A stretch of 27,906 nucleotides of DNA from JAKFEW01 sp036675505 (GCA_036675505.1 JAKFEW010000111.1:1-27906), one strand, 5' to 3'. Counted from the first letter of the stretch, positions 1-7,041 are shown. A program made the numbers and translations. Notes: generated by a model from the sequence alone, not told the origin.

Positions 1-19
1 GGAGCGGGAGCGCGCGCTC

Positions 20-673
20 GTGGCGGCGCGGGCGGCGATCGCCCCGGCCCGCGGCGCGGCCGACCTCGTGCGCGGCGCGCGCTCGGCCAGCGTGCCGCGG
101 CTGCTGGCGGTGGTCGTGGCCGCGCCTTCCCTGCTCGTGCTCGCCGGCCTGGAGCGCTGGGTGCCCGGCTGGTGGGACCAGGCGGTATGGGCCTTCCAGG
201 CGGGCGCGCTCAACGCGCACGCCGTGCGGCACGGCGAGTGGTGGCGGCTCCTCACCCATATGGGCCTGCACCTGCACCTGACCCACCTCGCGCTGAACCT
301 CTTCGCGCTGCTCTGGCTGGGCTCGCGGGCCACCCGGCTGTTCGGCCCCGTGGCCTTCCTGGCGGTCTTCCTGGCCGGCGGCCTCACGGGCGGTCTCGTG
401 CACATCGCGTTCGCGCGCGAGGACGCGATCGGCGCGTCTGGCGGCGTGCTGGCCCTGCTCGGCCTGCTGGCGGTGGGCTGGTGGCGGGCAGGCGACCTGC
501 TGCCGCCGGTGATGCGCAAGCGCCTGCTCTGGGAAATGGGCGCGGTGATCGGCATCCAGCTGGTCTTCGACCAGTTCGTGCCGCAGGTGGCGGCGGCGGC
601 CCATGCGGGCGGGCTGCTGGCGGGCGCGCTCCTGGGCGTGGTCTGGCCTTTGCGGCGGACCACGGCCCCCTGA
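20..673 (+). CDS. Rhomboid-family intramembrane serine protease
   Basis: This is a 217-residue polytopic membrane protein of the rhomboid family, which cleaves transmembrane substrates inside the bilayer. The catalytic Ser lies in GASGG (about S140) and the catalytic His in AAHAGG (about H195). The upstream HLTHLALN stretch (H89, N93) matches the conserved His/Asn of rhomboid helix 2 that stabilises the oxyanion. About six hydrophobic segments cover residues 28-210. The chosen GTG start is the first in the window, but the frame stays open to the window edge, so the true start may lie upstream and the N-terminal 20 Ala/Arg-rich residues are uncertain. It ends 6 bp before the convergent adenosine deaminase gene. 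The substrate cannot be told from the sequence. Confidence 0.85.
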   Translation: MAARAAIAPARGAADLVRGARSASVPRLLAVVVAAPSLLVLAGLERWVPGWWDQAVWAFQAGALNAHAVRHGEWWRLLTHMGLHLHLTHLALNLFALLWLGSRATRLFGPVAFLAVFLAGGLTGGLVHIAFAREDAIGASGGVLALLGLLAVGWWRAGDLLPPVMRKRLLWEMGAVIGIQLVFDQFVPQVAAAAHAGGLLAGALLGVVWPLRRTTAP

Positions 674-679
674 CCCGAG

Positions 680-1744
680 CTACCGCAGCGCGGGCGGCTC
701 CAGCGTGTAGCGGCTCATGTCGAGCACCGGCAGCACCTTGCCCATCAGGTCCTGGCGCTCCTCGTAGGGCAGGAACGCGCTCTTGAAGCCGTTCAGCACG
801 ATCCACTTGAGGGTCTTCTCGTCGAAGCCCATGTGCTGGTGACAGCGCCAGAGCTCTTCGGTGACGCTGGTGCGCGAGAACAGGCGGTTGTCGGTGTTCA
901 CCGTGACGCGCACCTGCTGATCCACGTAGTACTTGATCGGGTGCTCATCGAGGCTCTTCACGACGTGGCACTGGACGTTGCTGGTCGGGCAGATCTCGAG
1001 CGGGATGCGGTGGTCGATCACGTACTGCATCAGGTCGGCGTCCTCGCGCAGCGTGGTGCCGTGGCCGATGCGGTGCGCGCCGCAGTCATGCAGGGCCTGG
1101 TGGATGCTGGCCGGGCCGTAGGCCTCGCCCGCGTGGCAGGTGATGTTCAGGTTCTTGTCGCGCGCATGGGCGAAGGCGTGGACGTGCAGCTTGGCCGGGT
1201 TGCCGGCCTCGCCGCCCGCGAGGTCGAAGGCCACGACGCCCTTGTTCTTGTACTTCACGGCGAGCTCGGCCAGGCGGAAGGACTCGGACTCGAAGCGGTC
1301 GCGCAGGCCGCAGATGATCACGCGGGCGATCGTGCCGGTGGCCTTTTCCGCGTCGCGCAGGCCGGCCAGGACCGCGTCGTTCACCTCGTGGAGCGAGAGC
1401 CCGCCGCGCTTGTGCTCGATCGGCGCGTAGCGGACCTCGATGTACTTCACGTTCTCCTTCGCCGCATCCTCGACCAGCTCGTACGCGATGCGGTGCAGGC
1501 TCTCGGCGTCTTGCATCACCATGATCGTGTACTTGAACCAGACCAGGAAGTCCGCGAGCGAGCTCGAGTGGTCGATCGCCTCGAGGATCCGCTGGAGCTC
1601 CGCCGGATCCTCGGCGGGCAGCTCGCCGAGCTTGCCCTGCTTGCGCGCCAGATCGAGCAGCGTCTCGAGGCGCAGCGAGCCATCGAGGTGGCAGTGCAGG
1701 TCGGCCTTGGGCCAGCCCAGGATCATGTCGCGGGTAACGGTCAT
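680..1744 (-). CDS. add: Adenosine deaminase
   Basis: A 354-residue enzyme that hydrolyses adenosine (and deoxyadenosine) to inosine in purine salvage; cytosolic amidohydrolase TIM barrel. Zinc ligands HxH are seen at H17/H19 (ADLHCHLDG), the catalytic Glu in CHAGE (H204, E207), the catalytic His in RIGHG (H228), and the zinc-binding Asp in NTDN (D285). The residue after that Asp is Asn, where the mammalian and E. coli enzymes have a second Asp; I recall a TDNR version from actinobacterial adenosine deaminases, so this need not mean loss of activity. The ATG at 1742-1744 is chosen because AAAGGA stands about 8 nt upstream and similarity starts right after it, although the frame runs open much further upstream. 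It is divergent from the glycosyltransferase gene. Confidence 0.93.
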   Translation of the reverse strand: MTVTRDMILGWPKADLHCHLDGSLRLETLLDLARKQGKLGELPAEDPAELQRILEAIDHSSSLADFLVWFKYTIMVMQDAESLHRIAYELVEDAAKENVKYIEVRYAPIEHKRGGLSLHEVNDAVLAGLRDAEKATGTIARVIICGLRDRFESESFRLAELAVKYKNKGVVAFDLAGGEAGNPAKLHVHAFAHARDKNLNITCHAGEAYGPASIHQALHDCGAHRIGHGTTLREDADLMQYVIDHRIPLEICPTSNVQCHVVKSLDEHPIKYYVDQQVRVTVNTDNRLFSRTSVTEELWRCHQHMGFDEKTLKWIVLNGFKSAFLPYEERQDLMGKVLPVLDMSRYTLEPPALR

Positions 1745-1799
1745 GGCGGATCCTTTCGACGTCGAGCAGGCGCGGGGCCGCCGCTCCCGGCGGTGGGAC

Positions 1800-1805
1800 A
1801 TTCTA
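1800..1805 (-). promoter_or_regulatory. Putative extended -10 (TGC-TAGAAT) of add
   Basis: Reading the minus strand, TAGAAT is preceded by TGC, an extended -10 pattern, about 55 nt upstream of the add start codon. No convincing -35 is seen. This is inference from consensus only. Confidence 0.35.
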
Positions 1806-1830
1806 GCATGCCCGCACGGCCCGATCGGCG

Positions 1831-1840
1831 TGGTATACAT
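1831..1840 (+). promoter_or_regulatory. Putative extended -10 (TGG-TATACAT) of the glycosyltransferase gene
   Basis: TATACA with an upstream TGG lies about 25 nt before the GTG start at 1865. A GGAGAGGG ribosome binding site lies in between. No clear -35 is visible. It faces away from the putative add promoter in the same 120-bp divergent region. Confidence 0.4.
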
Positions 1841-1864
1841 CCTGCGACGATCGGAGAGGGAGAC

Positions 1865-3427
1865 GTGCGGCGAATCGCATCGGGCATCGGCGTGGCGGCC
1901 TTCGCCGCGCTGCTGGCGCTCTATTACTGGCTCGGGCTCACGAGCCTCATGGGCCACGTGGGGGACGACGTCGTCTACCTCACCGTCGCCAAGGCGATCG
2001 CCACCGGCCAGGGCTACCGCGACATCTACCTGCCGGGCGCGCCGCCCCACGTGAGCTACCCGCCGGTGTACCCGCTCGCGCTCTCGGTCGTCTGGTGGTT
2101 CTGGCCCGCCTTCCCGGCCAACCTGCTGGCCTTCAAGGCGCTGAACATCGGGTTCGCGCTCGCGGCGATCGGGCTGACCTACGCCCTTGCCGCGCGCGTT
2201 TACGGGCTGCCGAAGTGGCAGGCCGGGCTGGCGGCCCTGATGCTGGCCTTCAGTGGCTTCATCCCGGACGCCTGCGACCTGACGATGAGCGAGATGCTCT
2301 TCGCGACGCTGCTCCTGGCCGTCCTCTACGGAATCGAGCGCCTGGCGGACGAGCCCGCCGCGGAGCGCCCCTGGGCGCCCCCGGCGATCGCCGCCCTCGC
2401 CGTCCTCACGATGATGACGCGCGGCATCGGCCTGGGCGTGATCGCCGCGGCGGTGGCCTGGCTCTTCGCGCGCGGCCAGCGACGGCTGGCCCTGCTCACG
2501 GGCGCCTGGGCGGCGGCGTTCCTGATGCCCTGGGTCCTGTACGTCCGCGCGGCGCGCGCCGAGGCCGTGCAGTTCGACTACCTCAGCTGGACGGTCGCGA
2601 ACACGGGCGGGCTCGATCCGGCGCTCCTGCTGGAAATGGTCGCCACCCACGTGCCCAGGGTCCTGAGCCGGTCGATCCCGCTGGTCGTCGCGCCGTCGCT
2701 CCTCAATCCGCGGATCGACGCGGTTCTCGGCTCGTTCGGCACGGGCGTGGCGCTGCTGGCCGTGACGGCGGTGGTGCTGGCGGGGCTGGTGCGGCTCGCG
2801 CGCCCGCGCGTCCGCCTGGTCCATGTCGTGCTGCTGGCCTACTTCGCGATCATCTTGCCGTTTCCTTGGGATCCCTCTAGGTACGTCGCGGCGCTCACGC
2901 CGATCCTGCTCATCGCCTTCGTGCGGGGCGCGACCTGGCCCGCCGAAGCGAGCGCGGCGCGGGCGACGATCGGTCCGGCCTGGCGGGCGTCGGCGGTGTT
3001 GGTGACGGCGGTGGCCCTGGTGGTCGGCCTGGGCGGCATGAAGCGTGCCGCGGCCTTCATGCGCCGTGACACGTTCCACGACGCGATGATGCGCGACCAG
3101 GATCGCCTGACCCTCGCGGAGACCCGGGCGATCGCCGCCTGGGCCCCGAACCATCTGCCCGCGAACGCGCTCTGGCTGAGCCACCGGGCGCCGATGTGGT
3201 TCCTGCTCACGGGGCACAAGGGCGTTTCGTACGGCGACGGCGCCCTGCCGAGTGATTCGAAGCGTGCGCTGTGGCGGGCCATGCCGACCTATGCGATCCA
3301 CTCGCGCAAACAGCCCTACGGCTGGACGTTCCAGGCGTTGCTCGCGGCGCATCCCGACAAGGCGGAGCTGGTCTATCGCTCGCCGGCAGGCGTCTACGAA
3401 GTTTACCGGCTTTCGCAGGACTGGTGA
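1865..3427 (+). CDS. GT39-like polytopic membrane glycosyltransferase
   Basis: A 520-residue protein with about ten hydrophobic segments and a short C-terminal soluble part, the plan of the dolichyl/polyprenyl-phosphate-sugar dependent glycosyltransferases (PMT/ArnT/GT39 group). The first outer loop holds GDDVVYLTVAKAI followed by a GQGYRD stretch; an acidic pair followed by Y and an AxA helix is typical of the catalytic loop in this superfamily. It likely transfers a sugar from a lipid carrier to lipid or protein outside the cytoplasmic membrane; acceptor unknown. The GTG at 1865 is chosen over the much longer open frame because GGAGAGGG lies 5-12 nt upstream and hydrophobic similarity starts there. 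No glycan cluster surrounds it. Confidence 0.75.
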   Translation: MRRIASGIGVAAFAALLALYYWLGLTSLMGHVGDDVVYLTVAKAIATGQGYRDIYLPGAPPHVSYPPVYPLALSVVWWFWPAFPANLLAFKALNIGFALAAIGLTYALAARVYGLPKWQAGLAALMLAFSGFIPDACDLTMSEMLFATLLLAVLYGIERLADEPAAERPWAPPAIAALAVLTMMTRGIGLGVIAAAVAWLFARGQRRLALLTGAWAAAFLMPWVLYVRAARAEAVQFDYLSWTVANTGGLDPALLLEMVATHVPRVLSRSIPLVVAPSLLNPRIDAVLGSFGTGVALLAVTAVVLAGLVRLARPRVRLVHVVLLAYFAIILPFPWDPSRYVAALTPILLIAFVRGATWPAEASAARATIGPAWRASAVLVTAVALVVGLGGMKRAAAFMRRDTFHDAMMRDQDRLTLAETRAIAAWAPNHLPANALWLSHRAPMWFLLTGHKGVSYGDGALPSDSKRALWRAMPTYAIHSRKQPYGWTFQALLAAHPDKAELVYRSPAGVYEVYRLSQDW

Positions 3428-3439
3428 GTCGATACAAGT

Positions 3440-3460
3440 CAGATAATCTTAATTATCTGG
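3440..3460. promoter_or_regulatory. Palindromic operator-like site, copy 1 (AGATAA-N6-TTATCTGG)
   Basis: Perfect inverted repeat CAGATAAT/ATTATCTG with a 4-nt centre, lying 15-35 nt upstream of the SRPBCC start codon and ending just before its AGGAGG. The same AGATAA-N6-TTATCTGG layout recurs at 6865-6884. The position would let a dimeric repressor block transcription or early elongation of the SRPBCC gene. The regulator is unknown. Confidence 0.5.
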
Positions 3461-3474
3461 AATAAGGAGGATTC

Positions 3475-3939
3475 ATGCCCACGTCGATCGACCTTTCAAT
3501 CTCCCAGGTGGCACACTACGAGCTGTCCGTGGCGATCGCCGCGCCCCGCTCGCGGGTCTGGGACGCGCTCGTCCACGAGACCGCACGCTGGTGGCCACAA
3601 GATTTCTACACGCTGCCGACCGCCCGCATGACGCTCGAGCCGCGCGTCGGCGGGCGCATGTACGAGGACGCCGACGACGGCGCGGGCCGCCAGTGGTACC
3701 AGGTGTTGACGATCATGCCGCCCGACGAGCTGGAGCTCGCGGGCTTCCTGATGCCGGCCTTCGGCGGCCCCGGCACCACGCTGCTGCGGATCACGCTCAA
3801 GGAAGCCAGCGGCGCCACCGCGATCGCGCTGGCCGACGCGCTGGTGGGGCGGCTCACGGCCGAGGGCGTCGCCGAGCTGCGCGACGGCTGGCGCACCTTG
3901 CTCGAGGCGCTGCAGCTGTACGTCGAGGGCGCCGCCTGA
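3475..3939 (+). CDS. SRPBCC-domain (AHSA1/polyketide cyclase-like) protein
   Basis: A 154-residue single-domain protein with the START-like SRPBCC pattern: an opening strand with IAAPRSRVWDAL (residues 20-31), Trp-rich helix ETARWWPQDFY, then MTLEPRVGGRMYED (the E.R.GG signature of AHSA1-type domains), and a long C-terminal helix VAELRDGWRTLLEALQLYV. Such domains bind hydrophobic ligands in a cavity; the ligand here is unknown. A strong ribosome binding site (AAGGAGG, 4 nt spacing) fixes the ATG. The gene lies 47 bp after the glycosyltransferase stop, but the palindrome in that gap suggests separate control. AHSA1-type genes are often paired with ArsR regulators; none is adjacent here. Confidence 0.75.
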   Translation: MPTSIDLSISQVAHYELSVAIAAPRSRVWDALVHETARWWPQDFYTLPTARMTLEPRVGGRMYEDADDGAGRQWYQVLTIMPPDELELAGFLMPAFGGPGTTLLRITLKEASGATAIALADALVGRLTAEGVAELRDGWRTLLEALQLYVEGAA

Positions 3940-3954
3940 GCGACGCCCACCGAG

Positions 3955-4479
3955 CTATTCGGCCGGCGGATACGGCACGTTCATCGCAGGTGCCTTGCCG
4001 TACTTCTGGTCGATGAATTCGCGGATGGCCGGCAGCCGCATGCCTTCTTTGAGCTTACTCATCACGTCACGCGTGATTCCCTGGCAGACCCCTCACCCGG
4101 CGGACATGGGGTCCCAGACGATCCCCCCGTCCGACCGAATCTCTTTCACGTAACAATTCCAGTTGCTGCGGTGCCCCTCGCCCTCGCAGCCGCAGGTGCA
4201 TTGGAAGTACTTGAGGCAGGCCTCGCGCGGCGCCGCCCAGCGGTAAAGCGCCTCGACGCGGCCCTTGGCGAAGCTCGGCAGCTCGCCTGCGTAGTCGGGG
4301 ATCGCGAGCAGCGTCGCGGGCGCGAGCGGATCGCCGGCCGCCGGCGAGGCGGCGATGCTCGGCATCACGCCGAGCGGCACGACGGCCGCGTCGGGGGAGG
4401 ACACGAAGGGCAGCTGCCAGCTGCAGCCGGCCAGGGTCAGCCAGGCCGCCGTGGCCATCAAGGTCTTGCGCATGGTCAT
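3955..4479 (-). CDS. PCYCGC-motif lipoprotein with in-frame UGA: candidate selenoprotein
   Basis: Read through a TGA at 4093-4095, this frame gives 174 residues ending at TAG 3955-3957. A signal peptide with lipobox LAGC (C19) is followed by a linker and a CxCxC motif QCTCGC (C94, C96, C98) with GH at 102-103 and C109, the pattern of the PCYCGC-motif family (PF13798). In Cys homologues, as I recall them, the WDP stretch is followed by AGCGxC and an ITRDV-like helix. Here the sequence is SAG-UGA-GVCQGITRDVMSKLKEG and continues in the same frame to a sensible end, so UGA stands exactly at the first Cys of a CxxC (Sec129, Cys132). NCBI names this family, to my recollection, CYCXC family (seleno)protein. 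Family function is unknown; a metal or redox role at the cell surface is plausible. Start: GGAGG 4 nt before M1, 10 nt before M3. Alternative: a point-mutated or truncated 128-residue product. Confidence 0.8.
4061..4077 (-). promoter_or_regulatory. SECIS-like hairpin downstream of the in-frame UGA
   Basis: On the mRNA, a 6-bp stem AUCACG/CGUGAU encloses the 5-nt loop CGUGA. The loop begins 22 nt after the UGA and has G followed by U at loop positions 2-3. Bacterial SECIS elements are described as lying close behind the UGA with a G among the first two loop bases, so both position and loop fit. The stem is short and no other homologue was compared. Confidence 0.5.
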
Positions 4480-4617
4480 TGGGCCTCCGGCTCCAACATA
4501 CCCGGCGGGGCTGGCGGCCCGCCAGCGGGGTTTCCACGGATCCTGCGCCTGAAGCGGTGAGCGGACATTTCACCGGGGGGGGCGGCGGTGTTAAGTTGGG
4601 CCGGGAGGGACCTCGCC

Positions 4618-5769
4618 ATGGGCAAGTCTTCACGCATCCTCGGCGCCGCGCTGCTGGCCGCCTCGCTGGCCGCCGCCACGGCGCCCGCGCAGGCGGCGGT
4701 CTGGCGATCGGGCGACACCGTCACGGTGCCTGCCGGCGAGACCATCCACGACGATCTCTACGTGGCCGGCGGCCGCGTGGAGGTGCTCGGCCGGGTCACG
4801 GGCGACCTCGTGGTCGCCGGCGGACAGGTGCTCGTCCGCGGCCCCGTGGACGGCGACGTGATCGCGGCCGGCGGCGAGGTGCGCCTGGAAGGCCCGGTCG
4901 GCCAGTCGATCCGCGCCGCGGGCGGCTCGCTCGAGCTGCGCAACGTGGTGGCGGGCGACGTCGTCGCCGCCGCCGGCCGCCTCATCACCGCGGGCGACCT
5001 CCAGGCCAAGGGCGACACGGCGCTGACGGGCGGCGAGCTCGTGTTGGGCGGGCGGCTGGGCCGCTCGCTGCGCGCCGGCGCGGGCTCGCTCACGTTGAAC
5101 GGCGAGGTGGCGGGTCCCGCCTCGCTGACGGCGCCCGATCTCCACGTCGCGTCGCGCGCGGTGATCGCGGGCCCGCTCGAGGTGGCGACGCGCGCCGCCC
5201 GGCCGATCGCCGCCGGCGCCACGCTGCGCGGCCCTGTGACGCAGCGGACGTTGACCGAGCCCGCGGGGCCTGGCTTCGGCGGCTGGCTGTTCGGCTTCTT
5301 GATGGCGCTCACGGCCGGCATCACCTTGCTGTGGCTGCTGCCCGAGGCCGCGGACCGCAGCGGCGAGGCCGCGGCGCGGGCGCCCGGCTGGCGGATGCTG
5401 GCCGGCCTCCTCGCGCTGATCGGCGCGCCGTTGGCCGCGGCGCTCGCGATGGTGACGGTGGTCGGCATCCCGCTCGGCCTGATCCTGCTCGCTGGATACC
5501 TCGTGGCGCTCTACCTCGCCCAGCTCGTGGTCGCCTGGACCGCCGGGCGTCGCCTGTTCGAGCTCGGCCAGGCGCGCGTGATCGGCTTCGGGCCGCGCGT
5601 CGGCGCCCTCGCCCTCGGGCTGGTGATCGTCTATCTCCTGCGTGCGATCCCGCTGCTCGGCCCGCTGGCCACGCTCGTGGTGCTGGTCTGGGGCCTCGGC
5701 ACGATCGCGACCCTGCTTTACGAGCGGCTGCGGACGCGGCACGCGCCGGCGCCTGTGCCGACGGCCTGA
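4618..5769 (+). CDS. Bactofilin-like beta-helix protein with C-terminal membrane domain
   Basis: A 383-residue protein. A cleavable signal peptide (residues 1-29, ending AQAA) is followed by about 170 residues of short Gly/Val-rich repeats such as GDLVVAGGQVLVRGPVDGDV, the turn pattern of the polymer-forming cytoskeletal (bactofilin, DUF583-type) right-handed beta-helix. From about residue 215 to 370 there are four to six hydrophobic segments, so the helix probably sits outside the cytoplasmic membrane, anchored by a C-terminal transmembrane domain. This differs from cytosolic bactofilins and resembles the polymer-forming/membrane fusion proteins often labelled hypothetical. ATG 4618 is chosen because GGGAGGGA lies about 8 nt upstream; an earlier in-frame GTG (4588) has none. 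Role inferred as an envelope scaffold. Confidence 0.7.
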   Translation: MGKSSRILGAALLAASLAAATAPAQAAVWRSGDTVTVPAGETIHDDLYVAGGRVEVLGRVTGDLVVAGGQVLVRGPVDGDVIAAGGEVRLEGPVGQSIRAAGGSLELRNVVAGDVVAAAGRLITAGDLQAKGDTALTGGELVLGGRLGRSLRAGAGSLTLNGEVAGPASLTAPDLHVASRAVIAGPLEVATRAARPIAAGATLRGPVTQRTLTEPAGPGFGGWLFGFLMALTAGITLLWLLPEAADRSGEAAARAPGWRMLAGLLALIGAPLAAALAMVTVVGIPLGLILLAGYLVALYLAQLVVAWTAGRRLFELGQARVIGFGPRVGALALGLVIVYLLRAIPLLGPLATLVVLVWGLGTIATLLYERLRTRHAPAPVPTA

Positions 5770-5784
5770 GGGCCCGCGGTCGGG

Positions 5785-5790
5785 TATGCT
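5785..5790 (+). promoter_or_regulatory. Putative -10 (GGG-TATGCT) of the GNAT gene
   Basis: TATGCT preceded by GGG, 18 nt before the ATG at 5809. A transcript starting about 7 nt downstream would begin at the GGAGGA ribosome binding site. No -35 is evident; read-through from the bactofilin-like gene (39 bp gap) is equally possible. Confidence 0.3.
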
Positions 5791-5808
5791 GGGGACGGAG
5801 GACCCACC

Positions 5809-6543
5809 ATGCCAGCCCGCGCCACCCTCGCCCGGCTCGACGCCCGTTGGGGCGAGGAGTATGGCGTCGCGCCCGGCTTCTGGTCCAGCGAGCGCGTGGA
5901 CGTCGCGCCGCGCGCCGGCGAGGACGGCTGGGCCGGGCTCTTCGTCTTCTGCCGCGCCGACGCCTGCGTGGTCCAGGCCCCCGCCGGCCTCGGCGCCGCG
6001 ACGGCGCGCTGGATCACGGGCCGCAGCGCGGACGTGCTGCTCGATCCCGCCTACTGGGCCGGCGCCCTCGGGCCGCGCTTCGCGCGTGCCGTGGGGCCCG
6101 CCTGGCTCGGCTACGCCGACGAGACGGACTACTTGCCCGCGCCGGAGCAGGGCGCGCGCCTGCTCGGCCCGGCCGACGAGCCCGCGTTGCGCGCGCTCGC
6201 GGCGGCGGTGGGGCCGATCGCCTGGGAGCACGCGGGAATCGTCTTCGGCGCCGAGCCGATCTACGGCGTGTTCGCCGGTGACGCGCTCGCGGCTGCTGGC
6301 CACACCGAGTCCTGGCGCGGCGGGCTGGGCCACGTCGGCATCGTGGCGCACCCGGCCCATCGCGGCCAGGGCCTCGCCACGGCGGTGGTGGCGCGCGCGA
6401 CGCGCGAGGGCCTCGCGCGCGGGCTGACGATGCAGTACCGCACGCTGGCGGCCAATGCGCCCTCGCTGGCGATCGCGCGGAAGTTGGGCTACGCGCCGTA
6501 CGCGCGCACGCTGTCGGTGCGTCTCGCGGAGCCCGAGACGTGA
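5809..6543 (+). CDS. GNAT family N-acetyltransferase
   Basis: A 244-residue protein with a C-terminal GNAT domain. Motif A is seen at residues 175-194 (HVGIVAHPAHRGQGLATAVV), containing the R-G-Q-G-x-A acetyl-CoA pyrophosphate loop, and motif B ends in ANAPSLAIARKLGY (216-228), the usual N.PS...ArklGF. The first 110 residues form an extra N-terminal domain of unknown role, as in the two-domain GNATs. It should acetylate an amine using acetyl-CoA in the cytosol; the substrate cannot be deduced. GGAGGA is 6 nt before the ATG. It may be co-transcribed with the bactofilin-like gene upstream, from which it is separated by 39 bp. Confidence 0.8.
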   Translation: MPARATLARLDARWGEEYGVAPGFWSSERVDVAPRAGEDGWAGLFVFCRADACVVQAPAGLGAATARWITGRSADVLLDPAYWAGALGPRFARAVGPAWLGYADETDYLPAPEQGARLLGPADEPALRALAAAVGPIAWEHAGIVFGAEPIYGVFAGDALAAAGHTESWRGGLGHVGIVAHPAHRGQGLATAVVARATREGLARGLTMQYRTLAANAPSLAIARKLGYAPYARTLSVRLAEPET

Positions 6544-6640
6544 AACCCGCTGTTCCCGTCGGCTTTCGAGTTCCGTAGTCTGCCCGGATGACCGCCCGAC
6601 TGGGCCAGGTTAGGATATGAGCGTGGAAGACGAAAGGCGA

Positions 6641-6703
6641 GCCCAAAGCCCAAAGCCCGAAGCTCGAAGCCCGAAGCCCGAAGTCTGAAGTCTGAAGTCT
6701 GAA
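6641..6703. repeat. Tandem heptamer repeat, nine degenerate units
   Basis: Nine consecutive 7-nt units: GCCCAAA twice, GCCCGAA, GCTCGAA, GCCCGAA twice, GTCTGAA three times. All fit GYYYRAA. Neighbouring units are most alike, as expected from slippage or stepwise unit duplication. Similar CGAAG-type heptamers occur between genes of other environmental bacteria; no function is known to me. Confidence 0.85.
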
Positions 6704-6814
6704 ACGAAGCCAAGTCCAGGCGTGAGTGGAGAATGCATGCATCGGGAGGGCCACTCCTGACGGGAGTCCCCCAGCAGCTCACATCAAGAACCCACAACAC
6801 CGCCTGGCTCGCGT

Positions 6815-6838
6815 GGCCCCCTCGATTTCGAGGGGGCC
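6815..6838. terminator. Perfect GC-rich hairpin, possible terminator of the GNAT gene
   Basis: GGCCCCCTCGA and TCGAGGGGGCC form an 11-bp perfect stem with almost no loop (or 10 bp with 4 nt). No U tract follows on either strand, so a terminator role is uncertain. Confidence 0.4.
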
Positions 6839-6864
6839 GCGCCATCTTCAGTTCCCCAGAAGTA

Positions 6865-6884
6865 AGATAATAAAGCTTATCTGG
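6865..6884. promoter_or_regulatory. Palindromic operator-like site, copy 2 (AGATAA-N6-TTATCTGG)
   Basis: AGATAA and TTATCT are separated by 6 nt and followed by GG, the same outer 14 bases and spacing as at 3440-3460 while the six central bases differ. That is the pattern of a dimeric regulator site. It lies about 70-90 nt upstream of the promoter at 6953-6981. Confidence 0.45.
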
Positions 6885-6952
6885 CAACCCTGCTTTCCCG
6901 AGATCAGTTATATTTTCACAAGCGCAAATAGGATGCGCGAGCAGGCCTTATG

Positions 6953-6981
6953 TTGGCGTCGTCGCGCGCCGCGGGTATAGT
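6953..6981 (+). promoter_or_regulatory. Sigma70-type promoter (TTGGCG-N17-TATAGT)
   Basis: A -35 TTGGCG is separated by 17 bp from a -10 TATAGT (5 of 6 consensus), with GGG before the -10. Transcription would start near 6988, about 55 nt ahead of the ATG at 7042. Confidence 0.6.
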
Positions 6982-7041
6982 ATTCGCGATGTCCCTCCGC
7001 TCCGCATCGGCTTCTTCGCGTATCAGGCAGGGTGCCCACCG

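Larger units (their letters stand above)
6544..7041. other. Gene-free region of about 500 bp
   Basis: No convincing reading frame. It contains a nine-unit heptamer repeat (6641-6703), a perfect GC-rich hairpin (6815-6838), an AT-richer stretch with a palindrome shared with 3440-3460 (6865-6884), and a promoter (6953-6981). The AT content from 6850 to 6930 stands out from the surroundings. I saw no tRNA or known riboswitch fold. Confidence 0.6.

Noticed and set aside
1745..3352. A very long minus-strand open frame running upstream of add across the glycosyltransferase gene
   Set aside because: It is Arg/Gly-rich with no family features; high GC removes stop codons. The add start has its own ribosome binding site.
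4093..4479. Reading the PCYCGC gene as ending at the TGA, or as a pseudogene
   Set aside because: The 45 codons after the TGA keep the frame, show a sensible family-like end and carry a SECIS-like hairpin. A mutated Cys codon remains possible but is less likely.
4479..6360. Long frames on both strands (about 600 and 576 residues) overlapping the bactofilin-like and GNAT genes
   Set aside because: Both are Arg-rich shadows; the beta-helix and GNAT motifs lie in another frame.
6726..6980. Plus-strand frame of 84 residues in the gene-free region
   Set aside because: No ribosome binding site, crosses the hairpin and the palindrome, and codon use differs from neighbours.
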